Below are positions 15,366-24,073 of a stretch of DNA of 39,001 nt, one piece after another. The stretch's first letter is position 1; the number at the start of each line of letters is the position of its first letter. Position numbers and translations under genes: made by a program. Source of the stretch: Bacillota bacterium (GTDB taxonomy: Bacteria; Bacillota; Bacilli; Alicyclobacillales; SLC66); assembly GCA_021846285.1 (NCBI GenBank), contig JAJZCB010000028.1, positions 1-39,001 on the forward strand, written 5' to 3'. The notes beneath the pieces were generated by a model, which saw only the letters and a program-made list of their open reading frames with translations, was not told the origin of the DNA and made no database searches.

Positions 15366-16352
15366 ATGAGTCGACATGGTGAACTCGGACTTTCTGACGA
15401 CGATGTCCGCAATATGTATCGGTATATGCTGATGACCCGCGCTCTGGACGACCGTTTGTGGTTGCTCAATCGCGCAGGGAAGATTCCCTTTGTGGTCTCC
15501 TGCAAAGGTCAGGAAGGCGCTCAGGTGGGCGCCGCGTTTGCGCTTGAAGCTGGCCGGGATTACGTGTTGCCCTATTATCGGGACCTGGGGGTCGCGCTTG
15601 TGTTTGGACAGACGGCGACCGATGTGATGCTGAGCGGTTTTGCCAAGTGGGAAGATCCCAACAGCGGCGGGCGGCAAATGCCTGGTCACTTCGGATCCCG
15701 GAGACATCGCATTGTCACCGGTTCAAGTCCTGTTTCTACGCAAATTCCGCACGCGGTGGGCGTTGCGTTGGCAGCACGCCTGCGCGGTGAGCGGTTGGTT
15801 GCCTACACTTCGTTTGGAGAAGGGTCGAGCAACCAGGGAGATTTCCATGAAGCGTGCAATTTCGCCGGCGTGCACCGCCTGCCTGTAGTGTTTTTCTGCG
15901 AAAATAACGGATACGCGATCTCTGTGCCAGTTAAAAAGCAGCTTGGCTGTGAGCGGGTTGCGGATCGTGCGACTGGGTACGGATTCCCCGGGGTGACGGT
16001 GGACGGCAATGACGTTCTCGGCGTGTACTCGGCCATGAAAGAGGCTGTGGAGCGAGCTCTGCGGGGAGAGGGGCCGACGCTTGTCGAAGCGCTTACATAT
16101 CGACTGAATCCACACTCCAGTGATGATGATGATCGTGTGTACAGGACGCGTGAAGAGGTCGAAGACGCGAAAAATCGAGACGCGGTCATCGCGTTCGGTC
16201 AGTATTTGCAGGCGCAAGGGGTGCTCAGCGACGAAACGGTCGGCGACCTTCGCAAAGAGATTGCCCAACTGGTCGACGCGGCTACCGAGTATGCGGAGAA
16301 AGCTTCGTACGCACCGCCTGAGGAAGCGCTCAAATACGTCTACGCAGAGTAA
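15366..16352 (+). CDS. bkdAA: Branched-chain 2-oxoacid dehydrogenase E1 alpha
   Basis: The 328-residue product has the thiamine diphosphate-binding segment GEGSSNQGDFHEACNFAG followed by FFCENNGYAIS, and the substrate/phosphorylation-loop region YRLNPHSSDDDD. E1 decarboxylates branched 2-oxo acids and passes the acyl group to the lipoyl arm of E2. The frame is open upstream into lpdV, but ATG 15366 has AAGGGGGAA just before it and gives the usual family length. It starts 13 bases after lpdV and ends 12 bases before E1 beta, showing one operon. Confidence 0.93.
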   Translation: MSRHGELGLSDDDVRNMYRYMLMTRALDDRLWLLNRAGKIPFVVSCKGQEGAQVGAAFALEAGRDYVLPYYRDLGVALVFGQTATDVMLSGFAKWEDPNSGGRQMPGHFGSRRHRIVTGSSPVSTQIPHAVGVALAARLRGERLVAYTSFGEGSSNQGDFHEACNFAGVHRLPVVFFCENNGYAISVPVKKQLGCERVADRATGYGFPGVTVDGNDVLGVYSAMKEAVERALRGEGPTLVEALTYRLNPHSSDDDDRVYRTREEVEDAKNRDAVIAFGQYLQAQGVLSDETVGDLRKEIAQLVDAATEYAEKASYAPPEEALKYVYAE

Positions 16353-16364
16353 GGGGGAGTCGCC

Positions 16365-17348
16365 ATGACTGTCAAACTCTATATTGATGCGATCCGCGAT
16401 GCGATACAGGAAGAAATGCGCCGCGACGCCAGCGTCTTTGTGCTGGGAGAAGATGTCGGAGTGCGGGGCGGAGTGTTTCGCGTGACCCAGGGTCTCATTG
16501 AAGAGTTCGGTGAAGCGCGCATCATGGACACACCACTCGCTGAATCAGCCATCGCAGGCGTTGCGATTGGCGCCGCTGCTTACGGCATGAAGCCGATTGC
16601 AGAGATTCAGTTTGCGGATTTCATCATGCCCGCAATGAATCAGATCATCAGTGAAGCTGCAAAGATGCGGTATCGTTCCAACAATGACTGGCACTGTCCG
16701 CTCGTCATCAGGGCGCCTTACGGCGGAGGGGTGCATGGGGCACTGTACCACTCGCAAAGTCTGGAAGCGCTGTTCTATCATGTTCCTGGTTTGAAGATCG
16801 TTATGCCGGCGACTGCGGCGGACGCCAAGGGTCTCCTGACCAGTGCGATTCGCGATCCAGATCCTGTGCTTTACTTTGAACATAAGGGCATGTACCGACT
16901 GATCAAGGACGATGTGCCAGACGGAGAGCATACGGTGCCGATCGGCAAGGCAGCCGTGCGGCGGCAGGGCGCGGATATTACCGTCATCACGTACGGACTC
17001 ATGGTTCACCATGCCCTGGAAGCGGCGCAAGAGCTGGAGAGTGAAGGGGTGTCGACGGAACTCCTCGACTTGCGCACCGTGGCGCCGCTTGACCGCGATG
17101 CGATTGTGGCGGCGGCTCGCAAAACTGGGAAGGTGCTGATCGTGCACGAAGATAACAAAACGGGAGGCGTAGGCGCCGAAGTGTCGGCCATCATCGCAGA
17201 AGAGGCGTTGTTTGATCTGGACGCGCCGATCGCCCGGCTGTGCGGACCGGACATCCCCGCCATGCCATTCAGTCCGCCGATGGAACGCTTTTATATGCTG
17301 GATCCTGATAAAATCGCGGCAGCCATGCGACGGTTAGCGGCGTTTTAG
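16365..17348 (+). CDS. bkdAB: Branched-chain 2-oxoacid dehydrogenase E1 beta
   Basis: The 327-residue product shows the E1 beta landmarks: VFVLGEDVGVRGGVFRVTQG near the N-terminus, the MDTPLAESAIAGVAIGAAAYG block, PYGGGVHGALYHSQSLEA, and DLRTVAPLDRDAI in the C-terminal domain. It forms the alpha2-beta2 heterotetramer with the preceding gene product and completes the thiamine diphosphate site. AAGGGGGAG lies six bases before ATG 16365. It is the same length as Bacillus BkdAB. Confidence 0.95.
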   Translation: MTVKLYIDAIRDAIQEEMRRDASVFVLGEDVGVRGGVFRVTQGLIEEFGEARIMDTPLAESAIAGVAIGAAAYGMKPIAEIQFADFIMPAMNQIISEAAKMRYRSNNDWHCPLVIRAPYGGGVHGALYHSQSLEALFYHVPGLKIVMPATAADAKGLLTSAIRDPDPVLYFEHKGMYRLIKDDVPDGEHTVPIGKAAVRRQGADITVITYGLMVHHALEAAQELESEGVSTELLDLRTVAPLDRDAIVAAARKTGKVLIVHEDNKTGGVGAEVSAIIAEEALFDLDAPIARLCGPDIPAMPFSPPMERFYMLDPDKIAAAMRRLAAF

Positions 17349-17393
17349 ACCTTTTGAGATGGTGACCCGCATGTGGGGAAGGAGTTTTGCTGC

Positions 17394-18818
17394 ATGGCAG
17401 AAGTAAGGATGCCAAAGCTCGGCGAGAGTGTGACAGAAGGTACGATTGGCAAGTGGCTCAAGCAGGTGGGCGACGCAGTCTACAAATATGAACCGATCGC
17501 GGAAGTGACGACTGATAAAGTCAATGCGGAGATCCCATCGGAGTTTGACGGGGTGATTACGGAGATTTTGGTCGGTGAAAATGAGACCGTCAAGGTGGGA
17601 ACACCGCTCGCCGTCATCGCGCAAGAGGGCGCAGACGCTGCCGTGGAGGCAGCGCTGAAGGTGAACTCGGACGGAACGCCATTGGACGGACCGACGGATA
17701 TGCCCGCAGGTTCTGGAACGGACATTGCGCGTGACGGTCGGCAGGCCGGAGCAGCCGCAGCGGACCTTGGCGCGACGAATGCCACACCGGACACGGCGCA
17801 AGCCGTCGCGCCCCAGCACAGCGCACAGCGCGGCCGATACTCGCCTGTTGTGTTGCGGATGACCCAGGAACGCGGCATCGACATCAGCAAAATCAAAGGA
17901 TCGGGCATCGGTGGACGCGTGACGCGAAAGGATGTATTGGCGTACTTTCCCGTTTTAGTCGATCGCGCCTCAGTCGATGCGCTGTCATCAGGACATGACT
18001 CAGGTGCGCATGCGGCGGCGTCAGGTGCGCATGCGACGGCTTCAGCTGGCGCAGTCGCGACATCGTCCGAAACGAGTGGTTCCTTGTCCGCGCCGGCGGC
18101 GTCCGGGGAGTCGCCTGCACGCGAAGAGTGGGTGCCCGTGACGGCGATTCGCCGCACGATCGCACAACGCATGGTGCAAAGCAAACAGCAGGCCCCTCAC
18201 GCCTGGATGATGGTGGAGGTGGACGTGACCCCCTTGGCGCGATTGCGCAAGAGGGAAAAAAACGCCTTCAAGCAACGTGAAGGGATCGATCTGACCTATC
18301 TGCCATTCTTTATAAAATCGGCCGTTGAGGCGCTCAAAGAGTTCCCTATGGTAAACTCAACCTGGGCTGACGACAAGATCATTGTGAAGCGTGATCTTCA
18401 TATCTCCATCGCCGTCGCAACGGAAAACGCTCTGGTGGTCCCTGTCATCAAACATGCAGATCGCCTAAGTGTCTCAGGATTGGCGTCTGCCATCTCTGAC
18501 TTGGCGCGCAAGGCCAGAGGCGGCAAGCTGACTTTGGATGATGTGCAGGGTGGAACGTTTACGGTCAACAATACGGGCGCTTTTGGGTCCATTCTGTCGC
18601 AGCCCATTATCAACGCGCCGCAAGCGGCGATCCTGTCTGTAGAATCGATCGTACGGAGGCCAGTGGTGCGCGGGGATGATAGTATTGCCATTCGATCAAT
18701 GGTAAACTTGTGTATGAGCCTGGATCATCGCGTGCTGGACGGCTGGGTTGCCGGACAGTTTTTGCGGGCCGTCAAACTCCGGCTGGAGCAAATGGACGAA
18801 CAGACCAGTTTGTACTGA
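17394..18818 (+). CDS. bkdB: Dihydrolipoyl acyltransferase (E2) of the branched-chain complex
   Basis: The 474-residue protein has one lipoyl domain with Lys42 in TTDKVNAE as the lipoylation site. A peripheral-subunit-binding domain follows ([20 protein letters not shown], then [15 protein letters not shown]). A long Ala/Ser/Gly/His linker contains repeated SGAHA units. The catalytic core ends with DHRVLDGW, where His445 and Asp449 are the acyl-transfer residues. It moves the branched acyl group from E1 to CoA and forms the complex core. GGAG (17381-17384) is nine bases before ATG 17394; the GTG at 17373 overlaps the SD region and is rejected. An intrinsic terminator follows four bases after the stop. 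Confidence 0.95.
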   Translation: MAEVRMPKLGESVTEGTIGKWLKQVGDAVYKYEPIAEVTTDKVNAEIPSEFDGVITEILVGENETVKVGTPLAVIAQEGADAAVEAALKVNSDGTPLDGPTDMPAGSGTDIARDGRQAGAAAADLGATNATPDTAQAVAPQHSAQRGRYSPVVLRMTQERGIDISKIKGSGIGGRVTRKDVLAYFPVLVDRASVDALSSGHDSGAHAAASGAHATASAGAVATSSETSGSLSAPAASGESPAREEWVPVTAIRRTIAQRMVQSKQQAPHAWMMVEVDVTPLARLRKREKNAFKQREGIDLTYLPFFIKSAVEALKEFPMVNSTWADDKIIVKRDLHISIAVATENALVVPVIKHADRLSVSGLASAISDLARKARGGKLTLDDVQGGTFTVNNTGAFGSILSQPIINAPQAAILSVESIVRRPVVRGDDSIAIRSMVNLCMSLDHRVLDGWVAGQFLRAVKLRLEQMDEQTSLY

Positions 18819-18822
18819 GTTC

Positions 18823-18882
18823 AGGTGTCCTCTCCAGTTGTGGTGATGTGTTCGTCGCGGCGACGCGATGGACACCTTTTTT
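18823..18882 (+). terminator. Intrinsic terminator after the E2 gene
   Basis: AGGTGTCC (18823-18830) and GGACACCT (18870-18877) close an arm that holds an inner CGTCG-CGG-CGACG hairpin. The outer arm runs into six T (18877-18882). It lies between bkdB and lipA, so the bkd transcript probably ends here and lipA is read through or separately initiated. Confidence 0.75.
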
Positions 18883-18919
18883 CATTTGGCCTATAGAGAT
18901 GCAGAGAGAGGGCATACAT

Positions 18920-19831
18920 ATGAAGAGTGCTGAAAGCGATAGTTTGCATTCTGCCGACGCGGCCAAACGGCCTCTTCGCAGGCCCGACTGGCTGAAGGTG
19001 CAGCTGCGCACCGACGGTGATTTTACAGAGTTAAAGGCCATCATGCGCCAGGGCCACCTGCACACCGTCTGCGAAGAGGCCCGGTGTCCCAACATTTACG
19101 ATTGTTGGTTTCATCGTACGGCAACTTTCATGATCCTTGGCAACGTGTGCACGCGCGCCTGTCGCTTCTGCGCGGTGACAGCAGGAAAGCCTACGGAACT
19201 CGACTGGGAGGAACCGCGGCGGGTCGCAAACGCCGTGGTGCAAATGGCTCTGCGCCATGTGGTGATCACATCGGTCGCTCGCGACGATCTTGACGATGGC
19301 GGCGCCTCCGTATTTGCCGCCTGCATTCATGAGGTGCGCAAAGCCAGTGAGCAATGCGCGGTGGAGGTGCTGATTCCCGATTTCATGGGTCAACGCGAAG
19401 CACTGCAAACCGTGATGGATGCGCGCCCCGACATCCTCAATCACAATATCGAGACAGTCCGCCGTCTGTCTGACCGTGTCCGCTCAAAGGCAAAATATGA
19501 ACGAACGTTGGAACTTTTGCGCCGAGCGCGCGAAATGCAACCGACGATTCCCACCAAGTCGAGTATTATGTTGGGCGTTGGTGAAACATGGGAAGAGATT
19601 CTTTCCACCATGGACGATTTGCGGGAGGCTAACGTCTCCATCATGACCATTGGTCAGTATTTGCAACCGTCACGGCGTCACCTGTCGGTGGAGCGGTACT
19701 ATACGCCGGAACAGTTTGCCGAGTTAAAGCAGGAAGGGTTGCGGCGAGGATTTGATCACGTGGAATCAGGGCCGCTGGTACGCAGTTCGTATCATGCGCA
19801 CGAACAGGCGAGCGGCGTCATGACCAAGTGA
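18920..19831 (+). CDS. lipA: Lipoyl synthase
   Basis: The 303-residue radical-SAM protein has both cluster motifs of LipA: the auxiliary cluster C-x4-C-x5-C (Cys51, Cys56, Cys62) and the SAM cluster C-x3-C-x2-C (Cys77, Cys81, Cys84 in CTRACRFC). The conserved VLIPDFMG and LNHNIETV segments and a C-terminal SSYHA follow. It inserts two sulfurs into octanoyl groups on lipoyl domains, completing the cofactor used by the E2 protein encoded upstream. ATG 18920 has GAGAGAGGG seven bases upstream; the frame is open further back into the E2 gene but without an SD. No lipB, lipM or lplA is in the window. Confidence 0.96.
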   Translation: MKSAESDSLHSADAAKRPLRRPDWLKVQLRTDGDFTELKAIMRQGHLHTVCEEARCPNIYDCWFHRTATFMILGNVCTRACRFCAVTAGKPTELDWEEPRRVANAVVQMALRHVVITSVARDDLDDGGASVFAACIHEVRKASEQCAVEVLIPDFMGQREALQTVMDARPDILNHNIETVRRLSDRVRSKAKYERTLELLRRAREMQPTIPTKSSIMLGVGETWEEILSTMDDLREANVSIMTIGQYLQPSRRHLSVERYYTPEQFAELKQEGLRRGFDHVESGPLVRSSYHAHEQASGVMTK

Positions 19832-19852
19832 TACTAAGGGAGGGATTCAGAC

Positions 19853-21133
19853 GTGAACGTTGTCTTGTATTCGAGCACGGGATGTGAGTATTGTAAAAAG
19901 ATCAAGGCCGATCTGACCGCCTGGGGATTACCGTACGAAGAGCGCAACGTCACAGAAAATGAAGCTTTTTTCAACGACCTGCATGGACAGGGGATCTATT
20001 CGGTGCCAGTGACCTTTTTGGACCACCATCCGATCATTGGCTATCGACCCAATGCCATGAAAAAGAAGCTTCAGGAACTGGGGTGGACACCTGGGAAACA
20101 GGATGGCGCGAAGACCGCGGAGACTGTGACCCAGGAGGCGCTTGCAGAGGAAGATGCGGCGGAGAACGTATTTGCGACGCTGACGGAAGAGGTGCTTGCG
20201 GAGACCTATGACCTTGTCGTCATCGGCGGCGGTCCCGCTGGTTCGTCGGCTGCTGTGTATGCGGCCCGTGGTCGTCTGAAGACTCTGGTGATCGACAAAG
20301 CGCCCACGGCCGGCGCCCTGGCCCTGACGCACAAGATCGCCAATTACCCCGGAGTGCTGGGCGAAGTGACGGGCCTGGAATTGCTCACTTTGATGCGGCG
20401 CCAGGCCAAGCAGTTCGGCGCCACGTTTGTTCGCTCCAATATCGTCTCAGTCGATGTGGATTCCGACATCAAGGTCGTCAAACTGCCCGAAGGGGAAGCG
20501 CGCGGCCGCTCGCTGTTTGTTGCGGTGGGATCTCGTGGACGGGCGGCCAAGGTGAAAGGCGAAGAGCGGTTTGAAGGGCGGGGCGTCAGTTACTGCGCGA
20601 CCTGCGATGCCGCCTTTTTTGCGGATAAAACGGTGGCGGTGGTGGGCGACAACGCCGAGGCGGCCGAAGACGCGATTCAGCTGGCGCGGTTCGCGAGTCA
20701 GGTCCATGTATACTTGCCCGGCAAGAGTTGGGGTCGCGACGTTCCCGTCGATCAGGTGGAAGGCCTCTCCAATGTGAAAGTGCTGCCGACGCATCCTTTG
20801 CGCGAAGTGATTGGCGAGGACAAATTTGCGGGGATCGTGGTTGGACCAAACGGCAAGGAACAGCGAGTCGATGTGGATGGGGTGTTTGTGTATCTGGCGG
20901 GCAATCGACCCGGAACGGATTTTCTTGGTGACACTGTCAAACGCGATGAAGAAGGCTACGTGGTCGTGGACGAGTATCTGCGAACGAGTGTCGAGGGTGT
21001 GTTCGCGGGAGGGGATGCGCGCCGCACTCCCGTGAAACAGGCGGTGGTCGCTGCCGCGGATGGGGCGATAGCCGCAATGTCTGCGGATAAGCATGTCAAC
21101 AAACGCAACAGGATCGTCGCTCAGTACAGTTGA
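19853..21133 (+). CDS. Glutaredoxin-thioredoxin reductase-like fusion protein
   Basis: The 426-residue chain begins with a glutaredoxin-like domain (1-80; CEYC, Cys11 and Cys14, and the cis-Pro segment SVPVTF). An acidic linker follows (about 81-115), then a thioredoxin-reductase-like flavoprotein with FAD motif VIGGGPAGSSAA (123-134), redox CATC (Cys248, Cys251) and C-terminal FAGGDARRTPVKQ. The usual pyridine-nucleotide signatures are altered. GGGDSA reads VGDNAEAAED (264-273), and the HRR motif that recognises the NADPH 2'-phosphate is replaced by VHVYLPG (284-290). The donor may therefore be NADH, ferredoxin or a flavin rather than NADPH. It starts 21 bases after lipA, so it may be linked to lipoyl or dihydrolipoyl thiol chemistry; that is inference. 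AGGGAGG precedes ATG 19853. Confidence 0.85.
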   Translation: MNVVLYSSTGCEYCKKIKADLTAWGLPYEERNVTENEAFFNDLHGQGIYSVPVTFLDHHPIIGYRPNAMKKKLQELGWTPGKQDGAKTAETVTQEALAEEDAAENVFATLTEEVLAETYDLVVIGGGPAGSSAAVYAARGRLKTLVIDKAPTAGALALTHKIANYPGVLGEVTGLELLTLMRRQAKQFGATFVRSNIVSVDVDSDIKVVKLPEGEARGRSLFVAVGSRGRAAKVKGEERFEGRGVSYCATCDAAFFADKTVAVVGDNAEAAEDAIQLARFASQVHVYLPGKSWGRDVPVDQVEGLSNVKVLPTHPLREVIGEDKFAGIVVGPNGKEQRVDVDGVFVYLAGNRPGTDFLGDTVKRDEEGYVVVDEYLRTSVEGVFAGGDARRTPVKQAVVAAADGAIAAMSADKHVNKRNRIVAQYS

Positions 21134-21140
21134 CATGTGG

Positions 21141-22145
21141 CTATGGGCGGTCTTCAGGAGCAGGGAAAACGGGGGGATCGACGGCCGTGATCCAGATGGG
21201 CTCACCGGCGCGGTAGGCGTCAACCGGAGACAGCGAGATTTCGATCACTTCCTGAGAGGGCAGAACCGCCCGCAGCCGCCTTCTGCCTTCGTTCCACACG
21301 TGATCCATGGCTACTGCTGCAAATACGGCGCCGCGATCAGGGAAGCGACCGAGCACAGTCCGGTCGGGATGAATGGCGGCGACCATGTCGTTTCCCGTGT
21401 TGATAAAGGCAGTGTAGCCAAGCATGGAGGCTATGCGCACGGAACGGGGTTGATCCATCAGGCGCCCCGGTGAATCTTCCTGCAACACGCGTCCCTGATC
21501 CAGAACACCTATGCGGTCGCTGAGATGCTGTGCTTCGTTCAATTGGTGCGTGACCAGCACCATGGTGAATCGCAGTTGCCTTTGTAACTCGATCAGCATG
21601 TCGTGCAGGCGCCGACGCGCATTCCAGTCAAGCGCAGACAGTGCTTCATCGAGTAAGAGAACGGATGGACGCAGGGCCAGGGCTCTCGCAAGCGCGACCC
21701 GTTGCTTAAGACCGCCCGACAGGGTATGCGGTCTGGCATCCAGATATGGGGTCAATCCTAGGATTTCCGCGAGTTCGTATGGTCCTGGTCCAGCAGGGCG
21801 TTCCGTGCCGTGGATACGTCTGTCGGCACTGGCTCCGTACGTGATGTTGCCGCGTACGGTCAGGTGCGGAAACAGTTGCGCGTCCTGTTCAACATAGCCA
21901 AAGGGTCGGGTCCAGGGAGGCGTGAACACTGGGGTCGTGGAGGTGGAATCGAGGTAGACGCGCTCTCCAAGACGGATGATTCCTGCGGCGCTCCGTTCGA
22001 ATCCGGCAAGCGCGGACAGGATGCTGGATTTACCGGCAGCCGAAGGGCCAAACAGACAATATACGGTTCCCTCCAGAACGGTCGTGTCAAGCGCTACAGT
22101 AAATCGTTTTCTTTGCACCTGCAGCGACACCCTGAGATCAGCCAC
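21141..22145 (-). CDS. ABC transporter ATP-binding protein, molybdate (ModC)-like
   Basis: The 334-residue ATPase has Walker A GPSAAGKS (33-40), a Q-loop (VEQDAQLFPHLTV), signature LSGGLKQR (142-149), Walker B LLLDEALSALD and the H-loop VTHQ. A C-terminal segment of about 100 residues looks like a TOBE/MOP-type regulatory domain. The compact N-terminus and the GYVEQDAQLFPHLTV segment resemble ModC. Sulfate, thiosulfate or iron importers of the same subfamily cannot be excluded, since no permease or binding protein lies alongside. A molybdate role would suit the nearby Moco genes. It starts at GTG 22145 and ends seven bases from the convergent fusion-protein gene. Confidence 0.75.
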   Translation of the reverse strand: MADLRVSLQVQRKRFTVALDTTVLEGTVYCLFGPSAAGKSSILSALAGFERSAAGIIRLGERVYLDSTSTTPVFTPPWTRPFGYVEQDAQLFPHLTVRGNITYGASADRRIHGTERPAGPGPYELAEILGLTPYLDARPHTLSGGLKQRVALARALALRPSVLLLDEALSALDWNARRRLHDMLIELQRQLRFTMVLVTHQLNEAQHLSDRIGVLDQGRVLQEDSPGRLMDQPRSVRIASMLGYTAFINTGNDMVAAIHPDRTVLGRFPDRGAVFAAVAMDHVWNEGRRRLRAVLPSQEVIEISLSPVDAYRAGEPIWITAVDPPVFPAPEDRP

Positions 22146-22338
22146 ACCGTCACCGTCCTGTTGTATTGTCAGCCAGCCAGTGGCGCGCTGAATCCAGCCT
22201 ACCTCCTAATCTTACTGCCGTGAACGGGGTTGCGCAAACAGGCTATACCCTTTTGCGCCGTTCGGTTTAGATCCAGTCGGTTCTATATATCAGTGCATGT
22301 TGTTACGGATATCGCAGACAACAAGGAGGCTCTATGGC

Positions 22339-23085
22339 GTGCACGATTGTAAATTGATCGCAATTGACATGGATGGAACTTTGCTGGGATCGGACTACGC
22401 GATCTCTGAGACGAATCAACGATGGCTGCTTGCTGCGCGAGAAGAGGGGATAGAGTTCACGATTGCGACCGGACGCCTGTTCAAAGGCATCGTCGAGACG
22501 TACGCGCGCAAACTGGCCATTGGCGCACCGATCATTACCATCAACGGGAGCGCGGTGTGGTCAGCAGACGGTGAGCTCATCGAGAGTCATTCCTTTACGC
22601 GAGACGACGTGCAGTACCTTTATGACCTTGCGTGTGAGACAGGAATTTCATTTTGGGCGCACATGCTGGACGAAGTGGTCGACAAGGAAACATTTCGAGA
22701 CTTGATCGCGCAACGATCGTGGAACAAATTTGTTTTCCTTGATCAGGATCTTCATGCGGTCGATCGCCTATGGGAACACCTTTCGGTGCACGGGGGATTT
22801 GAAGTGACCAGCACAAGCCGGCACAACATAGAGGTGAATCCGCCGGGAGTGAGCAAGGCAAGCGGCCTTGCAGTTGCGTGCGAGCGCCTTTGCATCGCAC
22901 CCGATCAGGTCGTCGCCATAGGGGATAGTCTCAATGATCTTCCGATGTTTCGCTTCGCGGGGCGCGCGGTCGCCATGGACAACGCTTCTGACGAGGTCAA
23001 GAGTGAAGCGGACTTTGTCACGGACAGCAATGACAGAGACGGGGTTGCCGTCGCTATACAGCGCTTGCTGGGCCGCAGTGAGTAG
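22339..23085 (+). CDS. Cof-type HAD phosphatase
   Basis: The protein starts MHDCKLIAIDMDGTLLGSD, with nucleophile Asp10 and Asp12. It has the IATGR motif II, a C2-type alpha/beta cap, NPPGVSKASGL (motif III Lys) and AIGDSLNDLPMF (motif IV), the order typical of the Cof/YidA group that hydrolyses sugar phosphates and similar compounds. I choose GTG 22339, nine bases after AAGGAGG (22323-22329), giving 248 residues. The in-frame ATG 22297 would place that SD inside the gene, and ATG 22334 is out of frame. A GNAT gene follows about 90 bases later. Confidence 0.85.
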   Translation: MHDCKLIAIDMDGTLLGSDYAISETNQRWLLAAREEGIEFTIATGRLFKGIVETYARKLAIGAPIITINGSAVWSADGELIESHSFTRDDVQYLYDLACETGISFWAHMLDEVVDKETFRDLIAQRSWNKFVFLDQDLHAVDRLWEHLSVHGGFEVTSTSRHNIEVNPPGVSKASGLAVACERLCIAPDQVVAIGDSLNDLPMFRFAGRAVAMDNASDEVKSEADFVTDSNDRDGVAVAIQRLLGRSE

Positions 23086-23174
23086 TTTTGCTCTTTTCCC
23101 TACTGGACAGGATTCCGGGCGTGGCATAGACTGCTGCTTGAACGTGCGTTCGACATGGTGAGGGGGAGTAGAAC

Positions 23175-23681
23175 GTGTCAGATGGCAGGCGTCAAGAAGT
23201 TGCAGTCCACGTTGCCTTTCCGCGTGATGAGAGTGATGTTCGCTGGCTTACCGATCTTTGGCGGGCCGAATGGAATGGCGACATCATGGTCTCGAAGGGG
23301 CAGGTTCGTCATCTGCATGAACTCGAAAGTCTGATTGCCTGGACAGGCGCTGAAAGAGTAGGTGCGGTCACATTCATTATAGACAGTTCCGGGTGTGAAC
23401 TGATGAGCATCAATGCGCTTACGGAGGCGAAGGGAGTCGGAACGAAGCTGCTTGAAACCGTGGAAGACCATGCACGTCGCGCAGGGTGTGAAAGAGTGTG
23501 GCTGATTACCAGCAACGACAATGTCGCCGCGTTGCGGTTCTACCAACGCCGTGGTTATCGGATGGTGGCCGTGCATGTGGGCGGGGTTGACGTGGCCCGT
23601 AAGACGAAACCTTTCATTCCGTTGACTGGATGTCACGGGATCGAGATTCATGACGAGGTCGAACTGGAAAAGCGTCTGTAG
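23175..23681 (+). CDS. GNAT-family N-acetyltransferase
   Basis: The 168-residue protein has the GNAT fold landmarks: the acetyl-CoA loop EAKGVGTKLLETVEDHARR near residues 87-103 and the motif B region LRFYQRRGYRMV, where the Tyr/Phe lines the CoA site. The substrate is unknown. It starts at GTG 23175, with GGGGGAG upstream. The 54-nt structured repeat and a terminator begin just after the stop. Confidence 0.8.
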   Translation: MSDGRRQEVAVHVAFPRDESDVRWLTDLWRAEWNGDIMVSKGQVRHLHELESLIAWTGAERVGAVTFIIDSSGCELMSINALTEAKGVGTKLLETVEDHARRAGCERVWLITSNDNVAALRFYQRRGYRMVAVHVGGVDVARKTKPFIPLTGCHGIEIHDEVELEKRL

Positions 23682-23690
23682 ACACCCATG

Positions 23691-23744
23691 TGAGTTTTGC
23701 GAAGCAAAATCAAAAACGCTGCACGGCGCCATCAGCAGAATGAA
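23691..23744 (+). repeat. 54-nt structured repeat, copy 1 (left flank of the sulfur cluster)
   Basis: The element begins TGAGTTTTGCGAAGCAAAA, which contains the hairpin TTTTGC-GAA-GCAAAA, and ends GCCATCAGCAGAATGAA. The second copy at 26744-26797 has the same length and orientation and matches at 45 of 54 positions, with the first 21 identical. Several differences fall in the second hairpin region. This copy is extended by a terminator. Confidence 0.8.
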
Positions 23745-23765
23745 TAGGCGCCTGCGGCGTTTTTT
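23715..23765 (+). terminator. Intrinsic terminator built on repeat copy 1
   Basis: AACGC (23715-23719) pairs with GCGTT (23757-23761), and GGCGCC (23725-23730) pairs with GGCGCC (23747-23752), with internal loops between them. Six T follow (23760-23765). It would end the transcript of the acetyltransferase gene. Confidence 0.6.
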
Positions 23766-23877
23766 CATTGATATATAGATTGATCCAGAAGCTACGGCTG
23801 TCTTCTCATCGTATTTGACTATAAGAGAGCGGGCAGACTAGGCGCATGCCATGCTCGATAAAGATGGAGGGAATATG

Positions 23878-24018
23878 ATGTCTCCAAATGATTTGGTCAC
23901 TGTCAGCCAATCACAGTCAGTCCGTTTGGATCAGGAGGGGTACGAATGGACTGCACAAGGCGAATGTGAAAATGGTCACAATATGACTGTCGCGAAGGGT
24001 CCTGGTGAGCGACAATGA
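23878..24018 (+). CDS. Small protein at the head of the sulfur cluster
   Basis: A 46-codon frame (MSPNDLVTVSQSQSV...) starts at ATG 23878, six bases after GGAGGG; the adjacent ATG 23875 is an alternative start. The protein is hydrophilic and has a CENGHN segment, where Cys and His could bind metal or sulfur, but there is only one Cys. No family was recognised. It ends 55 bases before the SQR-like gene and runs in the same direction, so it may be the first gene of that operon or a leader peptide. Confidence 0.5.
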   Translation: MSPNDLVTVSQSQSVRLDQEGYEWTAQGECENGHNMTVAKGPGERQ

Positions 24019-24073
24019 GATTGAAGTTGCAGCTTATGCGGATCGTGACGATGAGTGAGGAGTGTGACCGGGC

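Noticed and set aside
22334-22357. ATG 22334 directly after AAGGAGG as start of the Cof-type phosphatase
   Set aside because: It is out of frame and stops after a few codons; GTG 22339 is in frame with a better distance.
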